64,000 nucleotides of DNA from Selaginella tamariscina. Its lineage: Eukaryota; Streptophyta; Lycopodiopsida; Selaginellales; Selaginellaceae. Shown here piece after piece: positions 16,149 through 28,129 of this stretch (within the stretch, counting starts at the first letter, position 1; each line of letters begins with the position of its first letter). A program made the position numbers and the translations under genes. The stretch is from NCBI GenBank assembly GCA_003024785.1, contig PUQB01000288.1, positions 124,001 through 188,000 on the forward strand, read 5' to 3'. The notes under the pieces are model-generated. The model was not told the DNA's origin. It made no database searches and worked only from the letters and a program-made list of their open reading frames with translations.

Positions 16149-16608
16149 ATAAGTGCAATCATGATCGTCATGTTGTTATTATACCATATTGCTGCAATAT
16201 AAGTCCAAACCTTTCGTGTGCCTACTTAATGCTAGTGCATAGTGCGTGGATATTCCGCAAAGGCTGCTGCTGCTGCTGCTGCTTTGCTTTGGGCGGGAGG
16301 AAACCCCGTTGGGTTTGAAAGAGGGAGGGAATCCGGCGTGTTTTTATGTTTAACCCTGTAGTGGGGGCCTAATTAATCTATCTATATGTGCTGCCTTGCT
16401 GGTGTTGTCAGGTTTTCTTTTTTATCTTCTTTCTTGTTGATGAATAGGTACCAACACTGCAACTGAGAAGAGAGAGTCGGGAGCTGCCCAGCCCAGAAAA
16501 GAAAGAAACGTTTAGGGCAAAAGGGTCGTAGCTCAGATAGATCAAGAAATGCTGCAGCTTGCTGCAATGTGGGATTTGTGAATTGGGTCTGCAAAGATCA
16601 CAGGGCCA
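16149..16608. other. intergenic region SCE1-MAP70 with (GCT)n tract
   Basis: No gene seen. It contains a short (GCT) trinucleotide run of about seven units at 16,263-16,283 and presumably the SCE1 3' UTR and the MAP70 promoter and 5' UTR. Confidence 0.6.
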
Positions 16609-18898
16609 ATGGCTGAATCAATTAGTAGCCTAGATGAGGACGACGGGTTTTGTACCAATATCCAGCAACAACAGGCCACTGCTGCTCTTGGCGTTCGGCA
16701 GCAGCAAGATGCAAAATCCAGGCGCAAGAGCTCCGCAAGGCCTGGCTTGGAGGGTGATGACTTCATAAGCATGCTCCATGGCTCAGATCCAATCAGAGTC
16801 GAACTCAACCGCCTGGAGAATGAAGTCCGAGGTAAGCATTTCGCGGATCTGCAGCAATGTATCTTGTTTCTAAAATGGGATGAAGACACGCTAACTGGGG
16901 TGGGTTCTTTCTAGACAAGGATCGAGAACTGGCGGATGCGCAAGCTGAGATCAGGGCTCTGAGGCAGACGGAGCGGCTCAAGGAGAAGGCTGTCGAGGAG
17001 GTACAGTCAATAAATGATAAGAGTGGCTATTCAGTCTCTTGCTTGTTGCTTTTTGCAGCTGTTTGATGAACGAGACAAATTGCTCGAAAGGCTCAAGGGC
17101 CTGGAAGTTGCTCTTGATAACAAGGTCTGTCATTCGTATATATATATGCCTAGGTAGAAACGTGTTGATCATATAAATTACAGAACCTAGAGCTGAAAAG
17201 AATCAATGACGAGAGAAAGTCAGCGCTAGCCGCTCAAGCTGCTGCTGAGGCAACGCTTCGAAGGTTGCATGCCTCGCAAAAGGATGAGGACATGCTCCCC
17301 ATGGAAGCAATCCTTGCACCTATGGAAGCCGAACTGAAAATCGCCCGTCAAGATGTAAGTTAAATTTTAAATATGCACTGGGTTTGTTTACATCTCCTTG
17401 GGCTTTCGCAGATGGCGAAATTACAGGACGATAACCGAGCCCTGGAGCGCCTAACAAAGTCCAAGGAAGCTGCTCTTCTGGAGGCTGAAAGAGCAGTCCA
17501 GATCGCGGAAGCCAAAGCCTCCTTGGTTGATGACCTGCAGAACCGGAATCAAGAGCTTCTCAAACAGATCGAAATTTGTCAGGTAAAAAAGTCGAGCTAG
17601 GATGAGTTTGATGGTCTCCCTTGCAGGAAGAGAACAAGATATTGGATAAGATGCATCGTCAGAAGGTGGCAGAAGTTGAGAAGCTGAGTACTACAGTGGC
17701 AGAACTTGAGGAAGCATTGCTTGCTGGAGGAGCTGCAGCCAATGCCGCACGCGATTTTGAGAGACAAGTCCATCAATTGATGGTACGCTCCCGGATAATC
17801 TTCCCGTATCTTATCTTCACAAACGTTCCACAGGAGGAAAAGCGGACACTCGAACGGGAACTCGCCCGTGCTAAGGTGACAGCAAATAGGGTTGCGGTTG
17901 TTGTTGCGAACGAGTGGAAGGACGCAAATGACAAAGTGATGCCGGTGAAGCAGTGGCTGGAGGAGACGATTTATGCAGGCAAGAAATACGCTAAGGTTGT
18001 AACTTCTGATTTTTAAGCACATTCGTGAGCAGGGAGAGATGCAGCAACTGCGTGATAAGCTGGCTACAGCTGAGCGCACGGCAAGGAGCGAGGCTTTAAT
18101 GAAGGTGAAATGCTCCCCCCGTCTCATGATGAGAAGCATGTGACTGCGTGTATCTGCAGGAAAAGCTTCAACTGCGACTGAAGGTGCTGGAGGAGGGGCT
18201 GAGGACAACTACGAATGGCTCCACACGGAGGCACGATGACTTTCTGAGGTCTGGCAGTGGGACGCGCCGTCAATCAACCGGCTCGTCAGATCTGGGTAAT
18301 GGGGTCACGAAGCGGCGTCCGGCGGTGTCCCAGTTGCGGGGTTCTGTTTCTAGTTCAACCATTTTGAAGAATGGCAAGTTTGGGTCCAAGGCATTCGATG
18401 GAAGCAAGTCCCTTGATGCCGGGAGGTTCAAAGCTTATTCAAACGGATGTGATGACGTCAGTCTCTCGAGCAGGAAGGTTTCAGCCCCGGGAAGCGTGGA
18501 ATCGAAGAACTGCTCCGATAACAACAAGGTCGATTGTAATGTGGCACCTGCTGATGACAACGTCTCCGGCTTGCTTTACGATATGTTGCAAAAGGAAGTG
18601 ATTACATTGCGGAAACTAAGCCATGAGAAAGACCAGAGTCTCAAGGACAAGGATGATGCCATCGAGGTGTGTATCTCTTTTTCTCTTAGAATGAATGTGA
18701 CGGCTGTGTGTGTAGATGCTGTCTAAGAAGGTGGATACGTTGACCAAGGCCATGGAGGTAGAAGCCAAGAAGATGCGTAGGGAAGTAGCGGCTATGGAGA
18801 AGGAGGTTGCGGCAATGAGAGTAGACAAGGAGCAGGAACACAGAGCACGGCGTCTTAGCATGTCAAAGGGGAGTGTAAATAGTTCTCAAGGAAGGTGA
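16609..18898 (+). CDS. microtubule-associated protein 70 (MAP70)
   Basis: Plant-specific coiled-coil protein that binds cortical microtubules. The start MAESISSLDEDDGF is followed by a low-complexity, basic stretch and then MLHGSDPIRVELNRLENEVR, a MAP70 hallmark. After it comes long heptad-rich coiled coil over several exons (DKDRELADAQAEIRALRQTE, LELKRINDERKSALAAQA, MAKLQDDNRALERLTKSKEA, EENKILDKMHRQKVAEVEKL). The family signature EWKDANDKVMPVKQWLEE lies near 17,911-17,964 and EMQQLRDKLATAERTARSEA follows. The C-terminal part is Ser/basic-rich (SVSSSTILKNGKFG, KSLDAGRFKAYSNG) and ends with another short coiled coil. The intron after KKYAK appears to be only about 34-37 nt. The frame is otherwise clean. 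Stop at 18,896-18,898. Confidence 0.92.
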
Positions 18899-18998
18899 GC
18901 ATTTGAGTTTGATTCGGTGTGTGCTTATTTATTATTGCTGATGACAAGGATGACAACGAGGGGATTAAGAAGCCCATGAGGATGCATATCTAGGAGGA

Positions 18999-19029
<31 letters not shown>

Positions 19030-19036
19030 GTATATG
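18999..19036. repeat. (TA)n / TATG microsatellite
   Basis: A pure TA run of about 24 bases grades into TATGTATATG. It lies in the 508-bp gap between MAP70 and the P4-ATPase gene, which otherwise holds only purine-rich, AT-rich untranslated-looking sequence. Confidence 0.85.
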
Positions 19037-19406
19037 TGCCTTGCTAGGATTGCACAACAAACGGAACGACTAACAACAGGAGTTGAGAGAGGAGAGAGAA
19101 AGGGAGGGGGTTTGATTTGGTGTTATTATTGTCTATTTCTATACTTTTTTAAGGAGAAAAAAGGGGAAAAAACAATTGAATTTGTTTGAAGAATGTTCGA
19201 AAGCATATTCCCGAGTGGGCAACAACAACAAACTTGGTCAGAGAGTAGACTGTCGAGAATGGCTGCTGGTGAGATGGATCCGCGCCGAGAAGCAGCCTGG
19301 ACGGAGGTATGTGCGCTTCCAATCTGGGCGGGCGGGGTCTCTTACTGCGGCTTTCGTCATGGATAGATAGGGCTCCTCAGTCGATCTGGATACAGATCTA
19401 GATTGA

Positions 19407-22400
19407 ATGGCAATAGGTGACGGCGATAGGAAGAAAGGGGGTCTGAGGTTGAGCAAGCTCTACTCCTTGTCTTGTGTTCGGCCTTCTGTGACTGAGGGCG
19501 AGCCGGTGGTGGGCGGACCCGGCTTTTCTAGGATTGTCTTCTGCAATCAGGCGGACAAGCACCGGGTGAAGCCTCTCAAATACCGCTCCAATTATGTGTC
19601 TACCACTAAGTACACATTGGCCACCTTCCTCCCCAAGGCGCTCTTCGAGCAGTTTCGCCGGGTCGCCAACCTCTACTTCCTCTTTGCAGCTGCTCTCTCC
19701 CTCACTCCCCTCGCCCCCTTCACTGCGTCCAGCCTTATTGCCCCCTCGTCTTCGTGGTGGGCGTCAGCATGCTCAAAGAGGGCGTGGAGGACTGGCGCCG
19801 CTTCATGCAGGACCAGGAGGTGAACAAGCGCAAAGTCAAGGTGCACGTCGGCCAAGGTAACTTTTCTCCCAAGCAATGGAAGGAGTTGCGCGTGGGAGAC
19901 GTTGTCAAAGTTGACAAGGACAGCTTCTTCCCCGCGGATCTGCTGCTCTTGTCGAGCAGCTACCAAGACGGCATCTGCTACGTTGAGACAACCAACCTGG
20001 ATGGGGAGACCAACCTCAAGATGAAGAGATGCTTAGAGCGGACGCTGGAGCTCAACGAGGACCCCGAGTTTGCAAGCTTCTCAGGTGTTGTCAAATGCGA
20101 GGATCCCAACCCCCATCTGTATACGTTCGTTGGCAACCTCGAGTATGGTGGGGATACGTTTTCTCTGGGGCCGCAGCAGCTTCTGCTCAGGGACTCGAAG
20201 CTGCGCAACACTCAGCATGTGTACGGGGTTGTCGTTTTCAGCGGCCACGACACCAAAGTGATGCAGAATGCGACAGAACCACCTTCCAAGCGCAGCCGCA
20301 TCGAGCGTAAAATGGACAAGATCATCTACTTACTCTTCAGCGTGCTGCTACTCATCTCGGTGGTGGGATCTGTAGTATTCGGGATAAAGACCAGCAGGGA
20401 CATGCCTCACTGGTGGTACCTCATGCCCAACCAGGCTGACGTCTATTACGATCCTGACAGGGCAGAAGTCGCCGGCCTCTTGCATCTGATCACAGCGCTC
20501 ATTCTATACGGCTACCTTATCCCCATCTCACTTTACGTATCAATCGAGGTGGTGAAGGTGCTGCAGGCGATGTTCATTAACCATGATATTGCCATGTACG
20601 ATGAGGCCTCAGACACTCCTGCACATGCCCGCACTTCCAACCTCAACGAGGAGCTGGGGCAGGTTGATACCATCCTCTCCGATAAGACTGGCACACTTAC
20701 GTGCAATGTGATGGAGTTCCGCAAGTGCTCCATTGCTGGGATCTCATACGGGCGTGGTATCACTGAAGTGGAGAGAGCCACGGCCAAGAGGCTTGGCAAG
20801 GAGTTGCCTGGTCTGGACAACGACGGCTTCACCGGCGATGCGACCCCGGACAGAGGGATAGAAATGTCGGAAGCTCCTCCGCTCATCAAAGGTTTCAACT
20901 TCAGGGACGAGCGGATTATGGACGGTAACTGGCTTCGTCAGCCCAACTCCCAGGCCATCACGACCTTCTTCCGGATACTGGCTGTGTGTCACACTGTCAT
21001 TCCTGAGCACAGTGAAGAAACTGGTGAAACTAGCTACCAAGCTGAAGCTCCAGATGAGCTAGCTTTTGTAGTTGCTGCACGAGAGCTTGGCTTTGAGTTC
21101 CACAAGCGCTCTCAGTCGAGCCTGCTTGTGTTTGAATCCGACCGCACTGGCTCCAAGGTTCTTAGGTGAGTTTTCCTTCACTGCTGTTGAGGATCTCTAC
21201 TTACATTGGTCATCCAGGGAGTACAAGCTGCTCAACTTACTGGAGTTCAACAGTACCCGGAAGCGTATGTCTGTTGTTGTGAGAGACGATGCGAACAACA
21301 TCTTTGTTTTCTCCAAGGGTGCTGACAGGTTGGTTTGGCTGCCTCTTTTAGATATGTGCTGATGTTTTTTTCGCTGCAGTGTCATGTTTGAGAGATTGAG
21401 TAAGAATGGCCGTCAGTTTGAGAGCTCAACCAGGAGCCATCTGTCCGAATACTCAGAGGCCGGCTTGCGCACCTTAGTTCTAGCTTATCGGAAATTGGAG
21501 GAGGCTGAGTATAATGAGTGGAACGCGACCTTCTTGAAGGCCAAAACCACTATTGGAACGAACCGAGATGAGCTTTTGGATGCTGCCTGTGACCTGATTG
21601 AGAGGGATCTCATTCTTGTTGGTGCCACCGCCGTGGAAGACAAGCTGCAGAAAGGGGTGAGTAGTGTTCCTGTTTTTCTCTTTTATGACTTCTTTTGTCT
21701 TCTCTGGCTTTACATAAACCCATGCAGGTTCCCGAGTGTATAGATCGCCTTGCTCAAGCTGGTTTGAAGATCTGGGTTCTTACTGGTGACAAACTCGAGA
21801 CTGCTATAAACATTGGGTGGGTCTTCATGCATAGAGATAGGTGCTTTTGCTGATTGTGTGGCCGGTCATGTGCAGGTTTGCATGCAGCTTGTTGAGACAA
21901 GGAATGAAACAGCTCCTTGTGACGTTGGAGGGCACGGATTTTAAGGCGACCCAGCAATTTGGGGACAATGAGGCTGGTGAAAAAGTAAGTCGACTTGCTT
22001 TCGGTTTCGCCGTGCAATAATATTGTTTTGCTTTTCAAACTGCAGGCTGCAAGGGAGAGCATAAGCCAGCAGCTTGCTAATTACCAGCAACAGATTGACT
22101 TAGAAACGGAAGATGATGCTGCATTTGCTTTGATCATTGATGGTAAGGCATTGGCTTATGCACTGGAGGATAATCTAAAGGACAAACTTCTGAGTCTTGC
22201 AATAAATTGTGCCTCTGTTATATGCTGTCGGGTCTCTCCAAAGCAGAAGGCGCTGGTAGAGAAATTGAGCAGATTTGAATTGCCAAAAGTGTGTTTATAA
22301 TCCTTGCGTTAACTTGTGCAGGTGACTAAGCTGGTCAAGGAAGGAACGGGACGAACCACGCTGAGTATTGGCGATGGAGCCAATGATGTCGGTATGATCC

Positions 22401-23554
22401 AAGAGGCTGATATAGGTGTGGGCATCAGCGGCCTCGAGGGCATGCAGGTGAGGCGTGTCTTATTTTGAGATTGTAACTAGGCTAACAGTCCATCAACTTG
22501 GACAGGCGGTAATGGCGAGTGACTTTTCCATTGCTCAGTTCAGATTTTTGGAACGTTTACTCATTGTACACGGTCACTGGTGTTACAAGCGAGTTGCTCA
22601 GATGGTAATCGTGCCGGTATCTATTTCATCTCATTTCAGGCTTACTGACATCTCTTCTACCTGCAGATATGTTATTCTTCTACAAGAACATCACGTTCGG
22701 CCTCACTCTCTTCTACTTCGAGGCTTATACTAGCTTCTCTGGCCAGACTGCGTATAACGATTGGTATATGTCTCTGTTCAACGTTTTGTTCACTTCGCTG
22801 CCCGTAATTGCTCTTGGAGTATTCGAGCAAGATGTGTCAGCGCGGGTCTGCCTGATGGTAAAGGATGCTTCTGTTGTTGTGTGGTGGATTTGAGATTGAT
22901 TTTTTACAGTTTCCGACTCTTTACCAACAAGGGCCAAGAAACTTGTTCTTCAGCTGGTCCCGGATACTGGGGTGGATAGGCAATGGCGTGTACAGCTCGC
23001 TTGTCACCTTCTTCCTGGTTACGAGTATTTATCAGCACCAAGCGTTCCGGAAGGGCGGCCAAGTGTCGGAGCTGGCGATCCTTGGGGCTAGCATGTACAC
23101 TTGCGTGGTGTGGACAGTGAACTGCCAGCTGGCATTGGCCATATGCTACTTCACATGGATCCAACACTTCGTCATCTGGGGCAGTGTCGGCCTCTGGTAC
23201 ATCTTCTTGATCGTATATGGTGCAATTACCCCGGTGTTTTCAACAACCGCGTATCAGGTGCTGGTTGAAGGCCTCGGGCCTGCACCCAGTTACTGGCTGG
23301 TGACCATCCTTGTACCGCTTGCTTGCATTCTTCCCTACTTTGTTTATCTGTCATTTCAGAGAACCTTCTGGCCTATGGACCACCACGTCATTCAGGAAAT
23401 CCGCTCTCTCCAGAGGGACTTCACGGATCCAGAAATGTGGCTCCGAGAACGTGCAAAAGCCGTGGAGCGGACTTCTATCGGCTTCAGTGCCCGTGTGGAG
23501 GCTAGGATACGCCACATCAAGAGCCGTCACTCCCCAAATAAATGTAGAAGATAA
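19407..23554 (+). CDS. P4-ATPase (phospholipid flippase, ALA family), two frame breaks
   Basis: P4-type ATPase that moves phospholipids to the cytosolic leaflet. Visible in order: N-terminal [30 protein letters not shown] and [20 protein letters not shown]; the actuator region [16 protein letters not shown]; membrane segments; the phosphorylation motif DKTGTLTCN (Asp codon at 20,681); [34 protein letters not shown]; hinge [19 protein letters not shown]; then the six C-terminal helices, ending [13 protein letters not shown]. The long first exon changes frame at a run of five C (19,741-19,745): upstream reads ..SSLIAP, downstream [14 protein letters not shown], and one C is missing. A second single-base loss is seen at the exon start near 22,667-22,673, where ICYFFYKN would need one more T. 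No intron explains either. It could be a recent pseudogene, a null allele or sequence error. Confidence 0.9.
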
Positions 23555-23699
23555 ATCTGCCTTCCTTTACCAACCCAGGGCCATTTTTGTTAGATCATCA
23601 CACATAGTATAACTGAATATAAACACACTACACGCTCTCTGTATTTTTTTTCGATCTGTAATTGGTGCGTAACAAAGAGTAAAGCATTAGACACTGTCG

Positions 23700-24500
23700 A
23701 ACGCATATTTTTCATCAAAAGTAAAGAAACTCGTTAATTTTATAAATAAAAAAACTTTAATTTTATAAGTTTTATATGAAAATGCCATGGTCCCAAATAA
23801 TAAAATATATAACAAAGATTTTGGTGCGTGTACCTCCTTAAAGAGTCAGTATTCTTTAGGATTTAAAGTCAAAATTATTTAAATTAGTTTTTTGATTTTG
23901 CATCGTAGTAGTAAATATATAAAACATGCAAATATATTATATTCTCGATTTCTTGTGAGTTATTATATAGTTATGTATATTAATGTAATAACATAATGAT
24001 GCAACTCAAAAGTTAAAGGTTAATCATGATGTTGTTGAATATGAATGTATCAATATTAGGAATACAATTGTTTATAAAATGGGAATTAATTTAAAATGTT
24101 TATTAACACTACTTAATTGAATTAATGGAGAGTTATACTTCAAAAATATTATTAAACTCAAAATACAACCAATTTGAAAGTTAAAAATGAATATAATGTT
24201 ATAAATATATAATATTATAAATTCAAAGAGATTTTTATTATAAGAAATAAATTTTGAAATGCAATATTTTAAACTTAATAAGATAAATAAAACCAAATTA
24301 ATATAATCATGTTAATTGAAACACCTCATATCTAAAAATCACCAATTGAGGCATTAATTAAAGGTTGAGTTTTTTAAATTTTTATATTAGTTTGTTAGAA
24401 TTGTTTCAAGAAAAAACATGTTAGCTTATATATGCTTTTTGAACTAGTCGATGTTATAAAAGAATACAAAGGCAATTAATAAAGATGAAGAATAACACTC
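23700..24500 (+). repeat. highly degenerate relic of the LTR-element A internal region
   Basis: AT-rich sequence without ORFs that still resembles the internal part of element A. For example, the stretch around 23,819-23,930 (GTGTACCTCCT..., TGCATCGTAG) recalls 29,440-29,590. The stretch 24,405-24,490 (TTAGCTTATATATGC, GTTATAAAAGAATACAAAG) recalls 30,950-31,025. Divergence is high, so this is an old insertion. Confidence 0.55.
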
Positions 24501-25985
24501 TTACATTTGGTGTTGAAATGACCTTATGTCAATGATATGGCTGGTATTATTGCTAATAATTTAGTGTTCATCATAATATTATATTGTAATTTAGAAGTCA
24601 ATGTTCTTTTTGCTACAGTCTATCAAGTGGATTCAAAGGTTTGTGAAGAAACCTTTGCTAAAACCGAATAAATCAAAATGTCTTTCATCTCTTGTACAAG
24701 AAGGTTCGTATGTGAACCTTCTCAACATGTATCTTTATTGAATTGAATGTGCTATGCTATAACCCGTGAACCTTCTTGAAATGCCTATTTATTAGATCAA
24801 TTATGCTATAGTGTCTCTTGTGGTCATCATGGATTCACTAGCAAACCTATGTGATCCACAAATGGTGCTTTTGTGAATGCATTATTATATAAATATAGGT
24901 TCATTGGCGAATTTAAAACTTTATATATAACTTCATGCTTATAAATCATATTCACAATATATCCTTAGAATATTCTTTAAAATTCCTTCCCTATTGATAC
25001 CTTTGATGCAAAAAGCTACAATGTTTCGTTTATAGCTACAAAGTTTACCAACAACCATCCTTTAATGAAAGAGTTTTGTCATTTGTATATCCTTTGTATG
25101 TTTCATTCAAAATTATCAGAATTGAATGCTATAGTGTTTACTGTACCATTATTGAATGGAAGAGTGGTTTGACGAACCTTCGATGCAATTTGAATAAAAC
25201 CTATCGCAATGGTATAATATTTTCAGGAGATAAAGATGGTTTGTCGACAAACCATCTTTCCATCAACATAAACAACCACATTGTTTTCGCCTCTACAAGA
25301 TAATTTATTAACAAACCTTCTTCACAAAATGATCATTTTACAATTGGATTTGTAATCAATGTCTTAACCATTTTTGTCCTTGAATCTAACTAAACCAAGT
25401 GACTATGTTCTTGACTTTGTTCATGAGAACTGGAAAATGTTATTAGTTGGTGCAATAGCAAGTTCAAACTTATGAAATTAAGCCAAGTACAATGGATGTT
25501 TCTTTGTTGACTTCTTTTGTGCGTGTTATCATTGGTTTTTAATTAGTTGGCATAATATTGGGAGGTTGTTCTTTATGACTCATTTGATGTTGACTTTGTT
25601 GCTTTACAGATTTTGTTGTGGTTAATGTCATTTTCTTCTAGTCACCTTCAATGGCAAAAAGTATTTCATGCTCTAAGTCTTCAAAAAATTCCTCATCACT
25701 TTGTTGTTTTGGTCTAGCAATGGATTGTCTCCTTCCAATGGAACATAATCTTTGTCACTCCCGGGGGGGCCAATACATCTTCATCTTTCTCTTCTTGGGA
25801 CACAAGCACCTCGATGTCCAAATCAATGTCACCTTTTGTGATTTATTACTTTGGATTTCTCTACCTTTCTTATCCCCAACAACCACTTCAGATGATATAG
25901 AGTATGCAATGGCAAAGAAAACTAATGAAGATGTTGATGAAAAGGTTTGAGATGCAGTCCTAAAAGCCAAGGAACAAACCATCCA
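24501..25985. other. AT-rich intergenic DNA, nothing recognised
   Basis: No ORF above about 100 codons and no recognisable domain. Short recurring words such as GAAGGTTTGT and AACCTTC occur around 24,640-25,320. Probably decayed mobile-element DNA, but I cannot name a family. Confidence 0.4.
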
Positions 25986-26346
25986 TGTCATAGTTTTTAA
26001 TATGACTTCTTTTTACTTTGGACATTGACTGTTGTTATTTACTATAGTATGTTGATGGACCCTAAATATAGTAGGAAATAGGCTCGCTTAGTGCACTTGG
26101 GTATTTGGTGATGGTCCGACCGAGTGTCATTAGGTATTTATAGAAAACTCTAAGTGAAGCTAGAACTTACCTTCTAGAAAATTCACCCTTGATTTTGACA
26201 TCCTAGTTAGGTTTTTTGATTAGTGTATATGAGTTTGGCATGTTAAATAGGGTTAGGAACACCCTTAGGGTTGACCTAACCTTAGGGTAGATCTGCAATA
26301 ACTAGAGAAGGTTAGAAAAGATATATAAAAGAGATGAAAATGGATC
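25986..26346 (+). repeat. truncated, diverged LTR fragment of the A/B/C family
   Basis: Starts TGTCATAGTTTTTAATATGAC and follows the 5' part of the element A LTR (GACGTTGACTGTTGTTA-like, then GCTTAGTGCACTTGGGTATTTGG) with many substitutions. It stops before the 3' half of the LTR. Element A is inserted at its right edge. Confidence 0.75.
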
Positions 26347-26351
26347 TAAAG

Positions 26352-28114
26352 TGTCATAGTTTTTACTATGACTCCTCTTTACTTTGGACGTTGACTGTTG
26401 TTACCTACTGTACTATGTTGACAAGCCCTAGATGTAGTGAGAAACAGCCCCGCTTAGTGCACTTAGGTGTTTAGGGGTAGTCCGGCCGGCTATCCTTAGA
26501 TATCTCGAAAAACTCTAAGCGAAGGTAGCACTTACCTTCTAGAAAACTCTTACCCTCGTTTTCCGTGTCCCGGTTGGATTAATGGCTAGTTCTGGTGAGT
26601 TCAGCATGTCGAATATGCTTAGAAACACCCCCAGGTTTGACAGGTTAGGGTTTAGGGGTCGATAGATAACTCACCAAGTATGTTCCCTCTGGGAATGAGA
26701 TTTCAGTGCTAGCCCACTTATGTAAACAGGAAAAGGGGGGGGGGGGGCCTCTGTCACATAAATAAGGTAGTATATAGGAGTGAGGGTTCCTGGGTTCATG
26801 ACTGAGCTCGTTACTCTTCTCCCGGTGCAAGCTCTAGCTTGTGTCGTCAAGGCACAACCCTCTGTTGTGCCGCCCTAACTTCCAGATGCCAGGGGTACGT
26901 CCCACCTTCGGGGTAGCTTACCCTTAACGTTGGCGAATCCATGCCTGGGAGGTCTTGTCGGGATGCACGTTCCAAGAGGTAGAGGTTGAGGCTTATCTCC
27001 AACCTCCTCCTCCACGTCAAGCTAGGTGTAGCACTCACAGCCAAGCAAGCCACATCCGTGTCCTTGTCCAACTGTGGGCGTGGGATCTTGTTTGACAGGT
27101 TCACAGTAACAATTCCTGAGGGTTCATTGAGGGGTTCTAGAGTTGGCATTTAGGAGCCACGTTTGTGGTACTTGGTGCAACTCTTGAATCTAAGGGCTAT
27201 GGCATGATAGCCCACATCAGGGAAGGCAGTGTCACATGGAGATGTGACACTGGGCTAAATGTCACATGGTACAACGCCTGAGGCACGCCCTTTGGGGTTG
27301 TGTCATGGGTTTGTCGCCAAAGGGGTTGGATACTCTAGCCAATAGGCATGCTTGTGCTTGCACTAGGGTGCTAAGCCTTGGGCACATGCTCAAGGGAGGT
27401 TAGGTCTCGTAACTAGGTGTGCTTTGGCACACTTGGCTAGGGGAGTGTTCTCCTTGGAATCCAGAGGTTGAACAACCTAAGCTCATTAGCAGAAGCCCTT
27501 TCATGAGGCACTTGCAAGGTCATGTGCTTAGGGTTATCCCAAACCTAGCCTTAGGGAGTCTTAGCAGGAACACTCGTGTTCGCCTACGGCACACACTCGT
27601 GTCCTCATTAAGTACTAGCTCTAGGTCTAGGGTATAACTTGGCCACTCAAACCCTTAGGGGTTAGTCGTGGTTCAGGGTACCCCTTGTCCCTAAAGGGGT
27701 TGTACTCCCGGATGAGGGTGATTCCTCAAGGGGTAAGTGACAATGCCTTAGCTCTGTCACGGGGTATGTGTGGAACACACGTCTCCTTAATGGGGGTTAG
27801 GGCATGAGCCTGTCTAGGTCTTCTAGGGCAAGACCCTAAGTCAACTAGGGTTATCCCTCAAGGGTTTTGGGTAGACACTCTAGGGAGACTTAGGCTAAAC
27901 CCTAAGTCAACTAGGGTTATCCCTCAAGGGTTCTGGGGGCAGACATTCTAAGGAGACTTAGGCTAAACCCTAAGTCTCTTGTCCACTTGGGCATTAGAGT
28001 CTAACCCTAGGGTCGTTGGGGTTTGTTCTGGGAACTTAGCGTTTTCACACAGGGTGATGACGCCAAATGGCCACTGGCAGCCACGTGTTGGCCCTTTGGG
28101 TTAAAACTCTGACA
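26352..28114 (+). repeat. 5' LTR of element A
   Basis: Starts with the palindrome GTCATAGT-TTTT-ACTATGAC. It contains a G-run near 26,737-26,748 followed by a promoter-like stretch (CACATAAATAAGG), an inverted-repeat hairpin at 27,227-27,252 (CAGTGTCACAT/ATGTGACACTG), and a ~67-bp tandem duplication at about 27,833-27,974 (unit begins ACCCTAAGTCAACTAGGG). Ends ..CTCTGACA. Confidence 0.93.
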
Positions 28115-28116
28115 AT

Positions 28117-28129
28117 TGGTATCGGAGCC
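28117..28129 (+). promoter_or_regulatory. primer-binding site of element A
   Basis: TGGTATCGGAGCC, two bases after the LTR end. It resembles the TGGTATCAGAGC site of plant LTR elements that use initiator tRNA-Met, with one substitution. Confidence 0.85.

Noticed and set aside
25651-25991. Possible small gene on either strand
   Set aside because: ORFs under 100 codons, no domain, AT-rich surroundings next to an LTR fragment.
26737-26748. G-run in the LTR as a G-quadruplex of interest
   Set aside because: A single homopolymer of variable length among LTR copies (also 32,096, 53,769 and 59,229 regions), more like slippage than a designed four-tract motif.
26847-27149. Antisense ORF conserved in every LTR of elements A and B (..KIPRPQLDKDTDV..)
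   Set aside because: Present in all copies because the LTRs are nearly identical and recent. It is interrupted or shifted in some copies and shows no recognisable domain.
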